DNA of 64,000 nucleotides from Tamarix chinensis (GCA_030549775.1 CM060175.1:14574955-14638954); one strand, 5' to 3'. Numbered from the stretch's first letter, positions 34,308-47,269 are shown. Made by a program: numbers and translations. The notes: generated from the sequence alone by a model not told the origin.

Positions 34308-35231
34308 CTCTCTTCTACAAGAACTCAGCTACCTCCACCGCCGGCTCCTCCACCACAACTTCCATCCCGACCAATGGAATTGATGTTTATGTGGTTAAGG
34401 TGCTTAGTATTAATTGAGTAGTTTATGAGATTGTCATGATGAATATGAAATGTTTGGGATGAATAGGATCATCACAAAATGCTACAGACTCATAACATTA
34501 AAGAAACTAGCTATGGTCCGGTATGAGGCAGAATCACAGAGCAGAAGAGGAAAAATTGATTGCAGAGTAAATGATAAAGAAGAAGATAGACGAGAGAGAC
34601 AACAGTAATCTCCCCCAACCAACAAAATATACAAACAACTAGAAGGACTCACTCCTCTTGCAGGCGTATCTCCTTCTATTACACATAATTCCACACATTT
34701 TTTTTATAAGTCATATTATTAAAAAAGAATAATCTTTTCCAGCACAAAAACCTTAAACCCATCGACACTGAGACATTCCTTCGTATAACCAAAAGAAGAG
34801 AACAAAACTCGCAGCATAGGTACCAAACTATAATGTCCTCACTCATTACTTCCGACACCCTGTTATACAAAAACCATATGCCAGCAACAAGGGAAACCAA
34901 ATGCCGCCCCATCTGGACCCTCCTCCAAGCATGACCATCTAATAAGTATCAACAACCTAATTCATATACTCCAACACAAGGACAGGTAGCCAATTGTGCA
35001 CAGGTCAGTAAATACATAGAACAGCAGTAGGCCTGCGTCACTCTCCATTTAGTTAGGCTGAAAACGGGGTCGGCATATAATCTAATATATTCCAGTGGAG
35101 CTCGATTCTTCATACTGTATTTGACTAACCAAAACTAAAACTGCAAAATTCATGAAAACATAATACTCAGCAATAAAAGGTTTGAAATTTGACTACGAAT
35201 CATGGTTCTCCATGGTGGTAATTTGAAGCCG
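33976..35231. other. Upstream or first-intron region of NUP160 fragment
   Basis: AT-rich sequence contains an AAT microsatellite at 34268-34306, a short CCACCGCCGG-type piece at 34325-34370 and short unrecognised minus-strand frames. If the GC-rich block at 35320-35480 is the first exon, this would be an intron in the 5' untranslated region. Confidence 0.3.
34268..34306. repeat. (AAT)n microsatellite
   Basis: About 13 uninterrupted TAA units. Confidence 0.95.
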
Positions 35232-35319
35232 TTAGTGTAGGACCTGCAGTGAATTAAGGTAGCATATGCCAATCTGAAACAAAATAGAAGCGACGAGAAC
35301 ACAGCTGAAGCAATATACA

Positions 35320-35500
35320 AACCTTGCAAGGAGTGGAAAATAGAAGTCGCCAGATGCTACACCTTCTGTCGCCGACTCTGCAGCTTCCGTCGTCGAAATG
35401 GCAGCCGCCGGGGAGGAGAAGGGAGGGGAGTGGACAAAGACTGAGTGAGAGCGGGCTGAGCTGCAGAACGACGGGACGACATGAGATTTATGAGGGCCGT
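35320..35500 (-). promoter_or_regulatory. GC-rich block, possible NUP160 first exon or promoter
   Basis: This isolated CpG-containing block of about 180 bases sits in AT-rich surroundings, 1.4 kb upstream of the NUP160 start on the same strand. On the minus strand it has an ATG (ATGTCGTCCCGTCGTTC, at 35483-35467) and ends CTTGCAAG before GTTTGTATATTG, a plausible splice donor. The encoded stretch (Ser/Arg/Pro-rich) is not recognised, so an untranslated first exon is as likely. Confidence 0.35.
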
Positions 35501-35540
35501 AAAATAGAATGAGGGTAATTTTGCCCAAGTATGTTGACAT

Positions 35541-38500
35541 TTTATTTAAGGTCCACCCTAATTAGCCAAAAAAATAGGGCTAACAAAAATAAATGGCTAA
35601 ATATTATTAACTAGATTTAAGGACTTCAATTTTATCCCAATTAAAATATACACAAAAAATTGGGTCTTTGATTGATATATTAAAGGAATAATGAAAGTAT
35701 TCAATTACATTATCATCGGTGACTAAATGAGAATTTTTTGATAATCTTTAGACAATATTAGTAATAAATATATATTATACTTAAGAAATAAAGTTTTCGG
35801 TACAATCAATTAACTATGAATTAACTAATTATTGAGATAAACAATTCTCTAGAAATAAGCAATTATATTAGAGGTAAGTCCAACAATTAGTATGTTCTAG
35901 TATATTAACCTAAGACATTATTTTAAATTACTAATTAATTGAGAAATTTAAGATTTAACCAACCTATTAACTAAGAAATGCACGGAAATTTTTTTATGAA
36001 TAAAATAATTTAAGAATTAGAATTTTAAAAGGTACTAAACGAATAACTTATTGTGTTGGATTGCTAGAAATGAGTTAATTCATAAGATATATATATATAT
36101 CCATGCAAACAATTAAATTAAGTAAAGGAGTTGAAAATAAAAAAGATAAAATGCCTTCTGATTCTAGCTTCGCAATGAACTATGAATTGTGGGTAAAACA
36201 AATAATAAAATCAATTTATCGTGAACAATTTAGTTGGATATTAAATTATAGTCGGTGGCACCTAACAACAATATTATCTCAGTACAAATAGATGAATGTT
36301 GAGAGTTGAGCAAGATAGAGGAAGTTAACAAGGTAAAATTGAGGCATGAATGATAGAAGATAGGGAAAGAATCTATGATTATAAGTGACAAAGAAAAAGT
36401 AGGAAGTTAATAGTAGTGGTGAAATATTGTTTGTATTTGCTGGGAGTTTGGCATTATATTAGAAAGAGAGAAGGAGGTAAGGGTTTGAGGAGTTGGCGGG
36501 TGAAGGAGGCATTCAATTTCAATTGAGTACACAAAACAACATATAAAAGTACACAATCATGATTGGATTCGGATTGTAATGCAAATGGAAGTGAACGTCG
36601 AATATGAAAGGATTATTATGACAATGGAAGTTTTTTAATGTCGGTCAAATATACATATCCAGAAATACATCAATTACGAGTAATACAAGACACTTATGAG
36701 TATCAAATTATTGTTAATAACTTAAAAACTCTAATCAAATAAATCAAACATAGGCTATCAAAAATAAAATAAATAAATATTTATTAATCTAAACTAAAAA
36801 TATCATATTAAAATCTATAAACTAAAAATTAATAAAACCTAATAGATATCAAATTAATTAATAAAATTTGCTAAGGAATCTAGATCCACCTCGATCTAAT
36901 TATAAAGTTTAATTAGCTAATTACTTAAAAAATTTAATTATTCACTAAGTGTCAACATAAATATATAACTAACACAATTTCTCAAGTTACGTATTTTTAT
37001 CAACAATTGTCAATTATGTTATAAAATAATTTAAATAAAAGACTATGATTTATATCTAATTAATTAATTATCATTCTCTATTATTGTAGAAATCTTGTAA
37101 TTATTCTCACAACCCATTCAACTTCTATTCATGCTACTCAACCTAAAGTAAAGATTCAGATATCGCTATCAACTCAATTTGTTAGACGTTAATCAAATAT
37201 GGTCAGTCTATTAATCAGATACAATCAGGAATAATAGTATATAATACACAAGACAATTTATAAATTAAGCAATCAATTAATTAAATAATATAAAAATATG
37301 GCTTCCTCATATCTCTAGTAAAATAAATTAGAACATATTATTAATTAAAATAAATATAATCAAATTAAATAAAGAATTTGAATTGCACATAAAATATTAA
37401 ACATAATAAGATTAGATTAGAAAACTACTGAACTTCATATATGCAATCAGATTGAAATACTATGGCTTCATTCTCGAAATTGTTTTTTGTTAATATTGGG
37501 CAGCACTTCTTTTCGTTGGCTCTTTGTTTTCTATTGATATGCATGTGTTTTTCTTTGATGCGCTTCATCCCACGCTTCAGTTCTCTTCTTTGATGTGTTG
37601 GTCATGACTCTTCAATGCCACCCTTTTTTTTAGTGTATTGTACATGATGTGTGTGTATAGCCGATGCTAATTTTTATCTTCATCTAACCTTTTAACTCAC
37701 TGGGTAAGCCCCTTTATTTGTTTTACTTCTTCTTTTTCCTATTTGATGATGGTTTGTGACTGCCTGACTTACCTTTTTTTTCCTTGCAAGCCTTTATCTT
37801 TTCTTCTCATAAATTTATGTCTTAGATGAGAATATTGTTTTTATTTTTTATATATAATATTATGCTCGGATAATGCACTACATGAACCTATATTTTAGAG
37901 TGAATGTATCATATATCTCTAATTTTTTTTTTATTTTATGCATGATTTTACCTTATGTGTGCACCACATAACTGTTCATGTAAATTTTATTTAACCTTGT
38001 TAATATTATGTTGTGAAATATCGATTTTAACCTAATTTTTATTTCTCCAATGCCATATTGGTTATACCCATTCTATCTTTTCTTATTTCCAATATTTCAC
38101 TTTTTCCCTCTAAACCTTTGAAACCTTTTTCCTCTCGATCTCCAAACACCTAACACAACTTTAACCATGTTGATAATGATATATACACTTTGAAGTTGAA
38201 CTCCACATTATAAGTAATCATCACAACTATTGTAATCACCCTCTTAGTCAGTCATTGATCATTCAACCCAATTCATCATTGGAGCCATCATCTTTGTTCC
38301 CATCCCCATCATTTGTGTGAGCTTTATCTACATCATCTATAGAACTAATATTGTAAACTAGGTTTATTGATTCGAGAGATGAAATAGGAAGATATTTAAT
38401 CATGACCCCTGCTATTTAAGAAAATGTAAATGCTTGAAACCCTCTTATTTCAATTTTTTAGAAGAAAAGTTTCATCTTCACTTAAGAAACTATAAATAAT

Positions 38501-39809
38501 AAGAAATTATTTAGGTTCAATACATGATAGTCAGTTATTTTAGTGTTAGATTTATTTGATAAGCTAATATTAGATGTTTATAAATTAGAATTTGAATTTT
38601 ATGCTTGAGTTAGTTTGGCATGCTGCTCTACTTCAGTTAGCTCAACATGTTGGTAGATTGTCTAATATTATTGGCTAATATTTAAAAGTTACTACTTAAA
38701 GAAAACTTCTCACCAGTGTTGCTCAATTTCAATTGAAGGTTTTCATCTCATATTCAATAATCATTTGGATCCCTCTCTTTCTACTTTTGTCTACTCGAGA
38801 TCATAAAATTCTATTGTCACTGCATAAGGCCGTAAGATCCGCCTATGACTCTACTAATTTAATATTCTATCTTTTAGATAATATGGGAACGTAGGATCAT
38901 AATATTTAAATTGGGGTTTTCTTAACTACAATATTAAGTTAGACTTCTAGAGTTAAAGTACGTTCCAACTCAAAATTGGGTTGAAGCGTGGTTTGTGAGT
39001 TCAAAACACATTGTATACTATTTGTTTCTACTTATTATAAGTGATAAGAGAAGTAGTGAGGACCATGGATATATGAAATTCATTGAGAGAAGTGTCTTGT
39101 TAATAGAGGGACTATGTAATATACGATGCCGCTGTTATTATTTTTGTTCATCCTCACAATAAATAATATAGGAAATATAACCCCCATTTTTCTCAACTTT
39201 AAAACTTCTTTTAAACATTAATTTGTAGAAGCCAAAATAAGAAATAGGGATGAAAGCACAATACCTAACATCAAGAGAGGTGTGCACATCACCTAAAGTC
39301 TCAAAAACTAAGGGGTTGAAGTATCAAGGGAAAAGAATTATGAGTCAACAAGATGTACAAAACAAAAATGGAAAAAGAATAAATCTGAATAACCTTCGCA
39401 CTCATCACAACCTATGTCGCCTTAATAAGGCCCTCAAATCAATCCTACAAGGTGTACACTTGTCATTGAAATGGAAACATCACCACAAATACATAATAAG
39501 TAAGATCTAGCTAATGTGCACCTTTAAGCATGGCCTATAAAATGGATTGCCTGCATGATAGTTTGTACTATTATGTGGTCCTCCACATAAAAAAAATTTA
39601 TGATATGGACATGTATGTTAGCAATGCTTAAATTTTCATTATTATGACAGAAAGCATCTATTTGAGCATAAGGAGAAGTCATGACTATTAGCTTCTGATT
39701 CCTTTTATGAAGAGCACCTGCAAACAACTAGAAGCAAGATTAGATGGATACAAAAATGAAAAAGAAAAATGAGAAAAAAGTCTAAATCATAGAAAAATCC
39801 TCCACATTA
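35541..39809. other. Unassigned AT-rich intergenic region
   Basis: I see no recognisable gene or element. 36660-37470 is very AT-rich with ATTAATTAA-type words; 37470-37800 is T-rich. Short frames at 36103-36291 and 39250-39510 are not recognised. At 39524-39722 the minus strand has a protein-like frame after a TTTGCAG acceptor (ALHKRNQKLIVMTSPYAQID...), possibly a lone exon of an unidentified gene. Confidence 0.3.
39524..39722 (-). CDS. Possible isolated exon, unidentified
   Basis: After the splice-acceptor-like TTTGCAG the frame reads ALHKRNQKLIVMTSPYAQID and continues about 65 codons to TAA. The first half looks protein-like and the rest is hydrophobic and less convincing. No family is recognised. 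It is about 90 bases from the insertion point of the LTR element at 39815. Confidence 0.2.
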
Positions 39810-39814
39810 TGATG
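39810..39814. repeat. Target-site duplication TGATG (left)
   Basis: Directly precedes TGGTGTGACC at 39815; the same five bases follow the other LTR at 47270-47274. Confidence 0.85.
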
Positions 39815-41726
39815 TGGTGTGACCATAGCTGGCACGCAATTTAAACCCTCTTGTTGTCAATTGTAGCACTGGTAAATAAGGGTATCGTTCTAAGTCGGGG
39901 ATTGAGAGGGCTCACATCTATCTAACTAGCTTAAAAATAATTAAAACTAAAAATAGAAATCCTAAATAATACAGAATGAATAAATAAATAAGAAAAATAT
40001 TAATGGGGGTTATAAAAATAATAAAATAATAAAATAATAAAAGGGATAAAATAAAATAAAATAATAATAATAAATAATAATGAAAATAGTGGAAAACCGC
40101 AGATATGAGAAATATATTAGGGAAATAAAAATCCACCACTAGATTAGGTCGTAATATAATATTTATTTCTAAGTCAATATTTAATCGTGAGAATGAGATC
40201 GACCAAGTTGTACACCAAACGCAGGTCCATACACCTTATATTACTTCCCTTAATGAATTAATACGACCACGTGCCTATATTAACCCTATTAAATACTAGC
40301 AGTATAGCAGCAACAAGTGACTCCTATATTTAACTAGATTTAATGCATTAAGTGTAAGTGGAAGGCTGTCAATCTAAGTACCCAGACTAGTACAAAACGC
40401 ATGTCTAGCTGTATTTCCTTTCCTTGACCCACACGTATCAAAACGTTTTACCACTTCGGTTAGAATCACAAAACAATTAGGTGAATTGTTATCTAACCTA
40501 GCTGCAATTTATACATATAGATTCTAGTATATTTAGATGGCCACCTCGCAGGTAAATAATCCTACATACTGTCACTTATGAGGAACTAGAACAAGGCATG
40601 CACCAAATAAACTATACTTGACAGAATTATACATATAAACGATAGCAATTAACATAGAGTCAAGAAACAATCTCACGAAACAAAGAAAATAAAATTATAA
40701 TTCAAATCTTAATCCAGGGTTTCAATTTATTCCCTAACAATAAATAATCAGCCAACCATAATTAAAGAATTAATTACACAGACATATATATCTAAAATAT
40801 AAATTAAAAATAAGAGAAAGAAATAACCGGAATTAATTTTGGATAAAATATCAAGAATTTATTCAGATAAAAATTTATTTTATCTGAAATAAATTCTATC
40901 GGTATTAAACTTCCTCTAATTTTCTTCCTTCTCTCGGTGCCTTTATTTCCGTGCCACTAATTCTTTTTCTTTTTCTTATTCTCGGCTGACGGCTGCTCTG
41001 ATTCCGTTCGTTGCCTTCCGTGCGTCGAGGCTTCGATCTGTGCGCCCTGCCTCCTTCGCGTGACACGCCCAATGCCTAACGGCTGAGGCAGCCTATTCTG
41101 CCCTCTAGCCTCTGAAGGCTCTCTCGCCCTTCTCGCCTCTGAAGGCTTCTTTTTCTCTGTCCTGCGGGCCTCCTCTATTTATTAACGTGCGGCTGACACT
41201 CTCTCGTCTGTGCCACATCAGCCCTTTTTTTTTAAATTTTTGTGCGTGCATCCGTCGCACTCCTGTGCGCCGTCTTCCACGCCTTCCTTTCCACGCTCTC
41301 GCTCCGACCTTTCCACGTCAGCCCTTATACGGCTGACTTTTTCTTTCATCTCGCGCCCTCTGCTTCTCGAGCGTCCAACCCTTTTTTGCCCGGCCTCTTC
41401 CATTTTCTTTCCAAGTTAGCTGAGTCGTTTGGCTTCGTTTGGTCTCTTGTTCCGGGCCTTTGGGCCTTCGGCTTTTGGGCCGTTGGTCCAAAGGTCTAAT
41501 TTTTTTATTTAAAAACAATACCTGTAAAATAAAATTAAATAAATATTAATAAATAATATTTTATTCTAAATTTACTTAATTTATATCATTTTAGCTCAAA
41601 TAATAATATTTATGTAATTTTTACCACTTAAGCATTAAACAATAGTTATTCCCCTATATTAGTTAAATAAACTACTAAAAACTAAGATTATAAGGGTATA
41701 AAATGTGTCAAAATATGAACTCATCA
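39815..41726 (-). repeat. 3' LTR of the non-autonomous element
   Basis: This 1912-bp LTR runs from TGGTGTGACC to CTCATCA on the plus strand and is almost the same as 45353-47269. GC-rich pyrimidine sequence at 40980-41480 (GCCTCTGAAGGCT repeats, TTGGGCCTTCGGC) lies in the U3-side half when read on the minus strand. The frames at 41210-41518 on both strands are artefacts of this part. Confidence 0.92.
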
Positions 41727-41741
41727 CACCCCCACACTTAG
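41727..41741 (-). promoter_or_regulatory. Polypurine tract
   Basis: On the minus strand CTAAGTGTGGGGGTG abuts the 3' LTR, the expected site for plus-strand DNA priming. A second copy, TTTAAGTGTGGGGGTG, occurs internally at about 43503-43518. Confidence 0.8.
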
Positions 41742-43630
41742 CTTCTTGCTTGTCCTCAAGCAAGTTATTACTCTAAATAAATAAAATTAAATTAACTAGC
41801 CACTTTCGTAGGTCTCACGATTACACTTAGCATGTGCAACTAGCCCTTTAAACCCCTAGGTCACCCATCGAGGATGAGTAAGGTCTCGTGAGGGTTTCGT
41901 AGATGATATACCCACAAAATCACACACAAATAAAATAAAATAAAAACATACCTAACACCCTTAACCATATTTGTCTCATAATCTTTTACTTTCAAATGTC
42001 AAGATTAGCAATCAATCAAGATTCAACATTGGGAAATTTAGAGGATCAATTTCAACATATGGTTCATACATAAACATGACAGGTATGAATAGATCAATAT
42101 TATGGATGAAAATCTACCACGCCTTAGTCACATCAAGATCCATCCTCACTATGGATACCCTCAATTTTTTTTCTCTTAGATTAATGGCTACAAATGTATA
42201 GAAACACTCATGTGTGTGAGATAAGAGGATAAATATAACAACCAACTCACATATATAAATAACGAAGGCTCATGTTCTTGTGGATAAAACCTTATGAAAG
42301 ATATCAAATACTTGCCAAATGGACCGAACCATATGCTTAACTCTTGTGACTAATCTCCATCAGATCAAAGGCTGCTCATCTCAAAAATCAAATAGGACTT
42401 ACTTATTGGTTAACGGGGTTTAAGGTAAAGAAGGGTATGGAGTATTTTAGAAGTATGGTGCTAAAAAGATAAAGAGCTAGTGGAATCTAATAATTAGATG
42501 AAATATAACCATAACTCCACATCAACGATCATTGATACATATCTCCAACTTAACACCAAAATAGAACATGAATATAACTTTCTTAACATAATCTCCATAA
42601 CTCCCTCTCTTCCTTAATTCCTAACATTTTTTTTCTTTTTTTATTCATTTCTTCTTTTTTTTTTTCTGAAAATTTTCATTTTTTTTCATTTTTTCTTTTG
42701 ATTTTTTTTAAAAAAAATTTTCTCCACCAAACATAACCAATCCCCTTTCTTAGCATAAATACATATATTTCTTTCATATACACACATACACAACCACTCT
42801 TTATATCCATAATGAGTTGATTTTCTTCCACTAGCTTTAAGCAATGGTAAAGATATTAAGGCCCAATGGTTATTCAATGTAGGTAATGAAGAAAAGTATA
42901 TGTTCCTTGTATAGGCTCAAAGGATTTCTATGGGATGTATATCATGGATACACAAATCAGGTAAAGCTATTTGGTCATGTGATGGAAACTTTTCTAAGTT
43001 GCCTTTATCATTTCCTCAATCAGAGCATATTTTGACTATAAGCTTCGAATAGCACAAGAGTAAGTTCTAGTAATCTCTATAGTCCATTACAAGATCTATG
43101 GCAAATAATTTGATCAAAACAATTAAACATATATGAGGTTTACAAAAAAAATTTTGAAGCCAAGAAAAATAGACGATTTTGTGTAGATTCACTCAGAAAA
43201 AGAAGGTATATATGGTTCAAACGTTCACTGAGGAATATGATGAATCTCAACATGCCATGTCGGTGATTAGACAATCATACATATTCTTTCTCCATTCAAA
43301 TTTAGGCACATAGATATGTGTTCTCTATATCGAAATTAACACAAAAAATATCCACTTGCTTTATCTCAATTTCATGATCCTCTATTCATTAGATTTCAAA
43401 GATATATTCCTCATTAACTAGTTAAGGCTCTTACGACTCTAAAAACACTAAACACTCTAAAACTCTAAACAATATTTTTTTTTTCACATACATAAAACAC
43501 ACGCACCCCCACACTTAAATCACACATTGTCCTCAATGTGTAAATAACTAAGGAAACATGAAATTTAATGTATGGAGAAAACAAAATAAATAAATAAATA
43601 ACTAAAGGATAGAAAACTCCCTTATGACAT
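41742..43630 (-). other. Non-coding part of the non-autonomous element
   Basis: About 1.9 kb lies between the pol-tail motif and the polypurine tract. It is AT-rich with poly-T near 42620-42720. The inverted-repeat sequence CTTGCTTGTCCTCAAGCAAG at 41745-41765 lies near the polypurine tract, and CACATTGTCCTCAATGTG lies at 43523-43540 beside the second tract. No open frame above 76 codons is convincing. Confidence 0.5.
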
Positions 43631-43708
43631 TGGGTTGCCTCCCAAATAGCTTGTTTTTATGTCTTCAACCTGACATGATCCCGGTTTACTCGTTCAAGGT
43701 GGATACGT

Positions 43709-44212
43709 CTACTTGAGAGCTGCTTCACCAAATCCTTCCTTGTGATGATCATCTTTATCTTGTAAGGAAGAAAAATACAAAATATTAGATTTAATGAAAG
43801 ATTTGACCCAGCAAGAACGTAACTTACCTAGCATGGAATTTAAGCAGGTGTGTAAAGAGATAATGTTTTGCCCAATGTCCATGTACGGTAATCTCTCTAT
43901 CGAAGGAACATATTTTCCCATATGAAAATCTTTAAACACATCCTTCCAACATAACCTCTCCTTTGGAGCATCACGCTTCTTATTAAATGTATCCAAGGTG
44001 ATTTGATTACTCTCTTCACTCTTAGATCCATATAACCTGCTAAAAGAGGGAAAACAAGGAGTGTGGTTAGCATAAATGAAATCAAAGTGGTTCAAAGGCT
44101 TACCTTGTGTCTCATGGTCATCTCCAAGCAAAAGTGGGGAATAAATGTTCAAAGATGGTATATGGTAGGTGAAAGTGATAGTCTTGTCATCCATATACTT
44201 CTCTTTGTTCAA
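43709..44212 (-). pseudogene. 167-codon ORF, 3' part of the element's coding region
   Basis: The frame starts MNKEKYMDDKTITFTYHIPS and ends HHKEGFGEAALK. It is in phase with the gag-like frame at 44234-44530, separated by a single TAA, so the two were probably one reading frame. It is followed by the GGGAGGCAACCCA motif. It occupies the position of pol but shows no pol motif. The product is not recognised. Confidence 0.45.
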
Positions 44213-44233
44213 TTGATCCTCATTTTGATGAGA

Positions 44234-45170
44234 TTATTCTTCTACTTTTACAAGCTCTTCTTCCACTTGATCTTGCTTTTCAATGTTTTCCATGAGAACC
44301 TCCTTAACTAGCTCATCCTTACATTCAGATATGACATCATCACCCTCATAACTCTCACTTGAATTTGGAACTAAAGTACTAGAGAGATCTTCTTGTGCTT
44401 GTAATTGATTCATCATGTTTACCATATAATCCATTTTCTCCTCTAGCACTGACACCCTTTCATTTTGTCTAATCTGACTTTGCATCAGTTGATTTAGGCT
44501 GTTTGTCAATGCTTCAAAAAGCTTATCCATTTTTTATGAACTTGAGGGCTCTGAAACTGGAGAAGATTCTTGTTGAGGATATTGATAACGTTTTGACGCT
44601 TCATAATCACATGTGTAAGGGTCTTGATATAGCACTAAATAATGATCATTTATTCGCATCAGTTTATTTTGGCTTTCTGCCAACTGGTTTTGACCATTTA
44701 TCAGTTCTTCAAGAAGCTTATCCATTTTTGTCTGAACTTGAGGGTTCTGAAACTGGAGAAGATTTTTGTTGAGGATATTGATAATATTTTGAAGCTTCAT
44801 ATTCGTGTGTGTAAGGGTCTTGATACGGAATTTGATAATGATCATTCATCTCTGATCCAAAGTTGGGTTGATGCCTCATTCTAGAATAGTATGTGCTTGC
44901 ATAGGGATCATGTCCTTGAAAACCATTGAAAGATTGAGCACCAGATTGTGTCCATCCTCCTCCTCTCATAGCTTGTTCATGGTAAGCATATGGATTTCCT
45001 TGCGTATGACACATTCCACTTGTATTAATAACTCTAGTAGCTTCAGCTTGTAAAACAAGAGTGGAGAATTGGTGAAGTCTATCATCAAAAGTGCTTAAAC
45101 TTACCTCATTTACTCTTGAATTAAGATTCATGCCAAGTTGTCCATAACCCAAGGATCCTCTCATATCCAC
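44234..45170 (-). pseudogene. Gag-like coding region, broken
   Basis: Three frames form one region: 44718-45170 (150 codons, contains GHDPYASTYYSRMRHQPNFG, resembling the spacer region of Athila/Tat Gag), 44534-44845 (103) and 44234-44530 (98, with the coiled-coil-like MDKLFEALTNSLNQLMQSQ). A frameshift separates the first two and a stop separates the last two. A 195-bp in-phase tandem duplication (about 44521-44715 and 44716-44910) repeats the YQDPYT...YQYPQQ...SSPVSEPSSS segment. No zinc knuckle is visible. Confidence 0.65.
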
Positions 45171-45329
45171 CTAAAAATACTAACACTTCAAAGGAAAAGG
45201 TTAAGAGCAAAACAAAACACACCAAAAATCCTAAGAAAATCTAAAACAAAACTAAAAGAAAATAAAATACAAAAACACTAAAAATAAAAACACACTAAAA
45301 ATACTAGTAAAATAAAGTGAAGTTACCAA

Positions 45330-45347
45330 TCCCCAGTAACGGCGCCA
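45330..45347 (-). promoter_or_regulatory. Primer-binding site, tRNA-Asp type
   Basis: On the minus strand TGGCGCCGTTACTGGGGA lies 5 bases after the 5' LTR. It matches the plant tRNA-Asp 3' end except at two positions, as in Athila/Tat-lineage elements. Confidence 0.85.
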
Positions 45348-45352
45348 AAAAT

Positions 45353-47269
45353 TGGTGTGACCGTAGCCCGCACGCAATTTAAGCCCTCTTATTGTAAATT
45401 GTAGCACTGGTAAATAAGGGTATAATTCTAAGCCGGGGATTGAGAGGGCTCACCTTTATCTAACTAGCTTAAAAATAATTAAAACTAAAAATAGAAATCC
45501 TAAATAACACAGAATGAATAAATAAATAAGAAAAATATTAATGGGGGTTATAAAAATAATAAAATAATAAAATAATGAAAGGGATAAAATAAAATAAAAT
45601 AAAATAAAAATAAAAAATAATAATGAAAATAGTGGGAAACCGTAGATATGAGAAATATGTTAGGGAAATAAAAATCCACCACTAGATTAGGTCGTAATAT
45701 AATATTTATTTCTAAGTCAATATTTCATCATGAGAATGAGATCGACCAAGTTGTACACCAAACGCATGTCCATATACCTTATATTACTTCCCTTAATGAA
45801 TTAATACGACCACGTGCCTATATTAACCCTATTAAATACTAGCAGTATAGCAGCAACAAGTGGCTCTTATATTTAACTAGATTTAATGCATTAAGTGTAA
45901 GTGGAAGACTGTCAATCTAAGTACCCAGACTAGTACAAAACGCATGTCTAGCTGTATTTCCTTTCCTTGACCCACACGTATCAAAACGTTTTACCACTTC
46001 GGTTAGAATCACAAAACAATTAGGTGAATTGTTATCTAACCTAGCTGCAATTTATACATATAGATTCTAGTATATTTAGATGGCCACCTCGCAGGTAAAT
46101 AATCCTACATACTGTCACTTATGAGGAACTAGAACAAGGCATGCACCAAATAAACTATACTTGACAGAATTATACATATAAACGATAGCAATTAACATAG
46201 AGTCAAGAAACAATCTCACGAAACAAAGAAAATAAAATTATAATTCAAATCTTAATCCAGGGTTTCAATTTATTCCCTAACAATAAATAATCAGCCAGCC
46301 ATAATTAAAGAATTAATTACACAGACATATATATCTAAAATATAAATTAAAAATAAGAGAAAGAAATAATCGGAATTAATTTTGGATAAAAGATCAAGAA
46401 TTTATTCAGATAAAAATTTATTTATCTGAAATAAATTCTATCGGTATTAAACTTCCTCTAATTTTCTTGCTTCTCTCGGTGCCTTTATTTCCGTGCCACT
46501 AATTCTTTTTCTTTTTCTTATTCTCGGCTGACGGCTGCTCTGATTCTGTCCGTTGCCTTTCGTGCGTCGAGGCTTCTATCCGTGCGCCCTACCTCCTTCG
46601 CGTGACGCGCCCAGTGCCTAACGGCTGAGGCAGCCTATTCTGCCCTCTAGCCTCTGAAGGCTCTCTCGCCCTTCTCGCCTCTGAAGGCTTCTTTTTCTCT
46701 GTCCTGCGGGCCTCCTCTATTTATTAACGTGCGGCTGACTCTCTCTCGTCGTTGCCACGTCAGCCCTTTTTTTTTTAAATTTTTGTGCGTGCATCCGTTG
46801 CACTCTTGTGCGCCGTCTTCCATGCTTGCCTTTCCACGCTCTCGTCCAACCTTTCCACGTCAGCCCTTATGCGGCTGATTTTTTCTTTCATTTCGCGCTC
46901 TCTGCTTCTCGAGCGTCCAACCCTTTTTCGCCCGACCTCTTCCATTTTCTTTCCAAGTCAGCTGAGCCGTTAGGCTTCGTTTGGTCTCTTGTTCCGGGCC
47001 TTTGGGCCTTCGGCCTTTGGGCCGTTGGTCTAAAGGTCTAATTTTTTTATTTAAAAACAATACCTGTAAAATAAAATTAAATAAATATTAATAAATAATA
47101 TTTTATTCTAAATTTACTTATTTTATATCATTTTAGCTCAAATAATAATATTTATGTAATTTTTACCACTTAAGTATAAAACAATAATTATTCCCCTATA
47201 TTAGTTAAATAAACTAATAAAAACTAAGATTATAAGGGTATAAAATGTGTCAAAATATGAACTCATCAT
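45353..47269 (-). repeat. 5' LTR of the non-autonomous element
   Basis: This 1917-bp LTR has the same ends as the copy at 39815 and differs by scattered substitutions and small indels. It directs minus-strand transcription if active. Confidence 0.92.

Larger units (their letters stand above)
39815..47269 (-). mobile_element. Non-autonomous LTR retrotransposon, Athila/Tat-like
   Basis: This is a complete 7455-bp element on the minus strand: near-identical LTRs (39815-41726 and 45353-47269), flanking duplication TGATG, a primer-binding site next to the right (5') LTR, a polypurine tract next to the left (3') LTR, and a 3.6-kb internal region. The internal region encodes decayed gag-like frames and the tail motif GGGAGGCAACCCA (43631-43644 on the complement) that usually follows pol in Athila/Tat elements, but no protease, reverse transcriptase or integrase. 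It must have been mobilised in trans by an autonomous relative. The high LTR similarity suggests it is among the younger insertions here. Confidence 0.9.

Noticed and set aside
39815..47269. Segmental duplication of a ~1.9-kb gene region
   Set aside because: The two copies have TG...CA ends, flank a primer site and a polypurine tract, and share a 5-bp target duplication, so they are LTRs.
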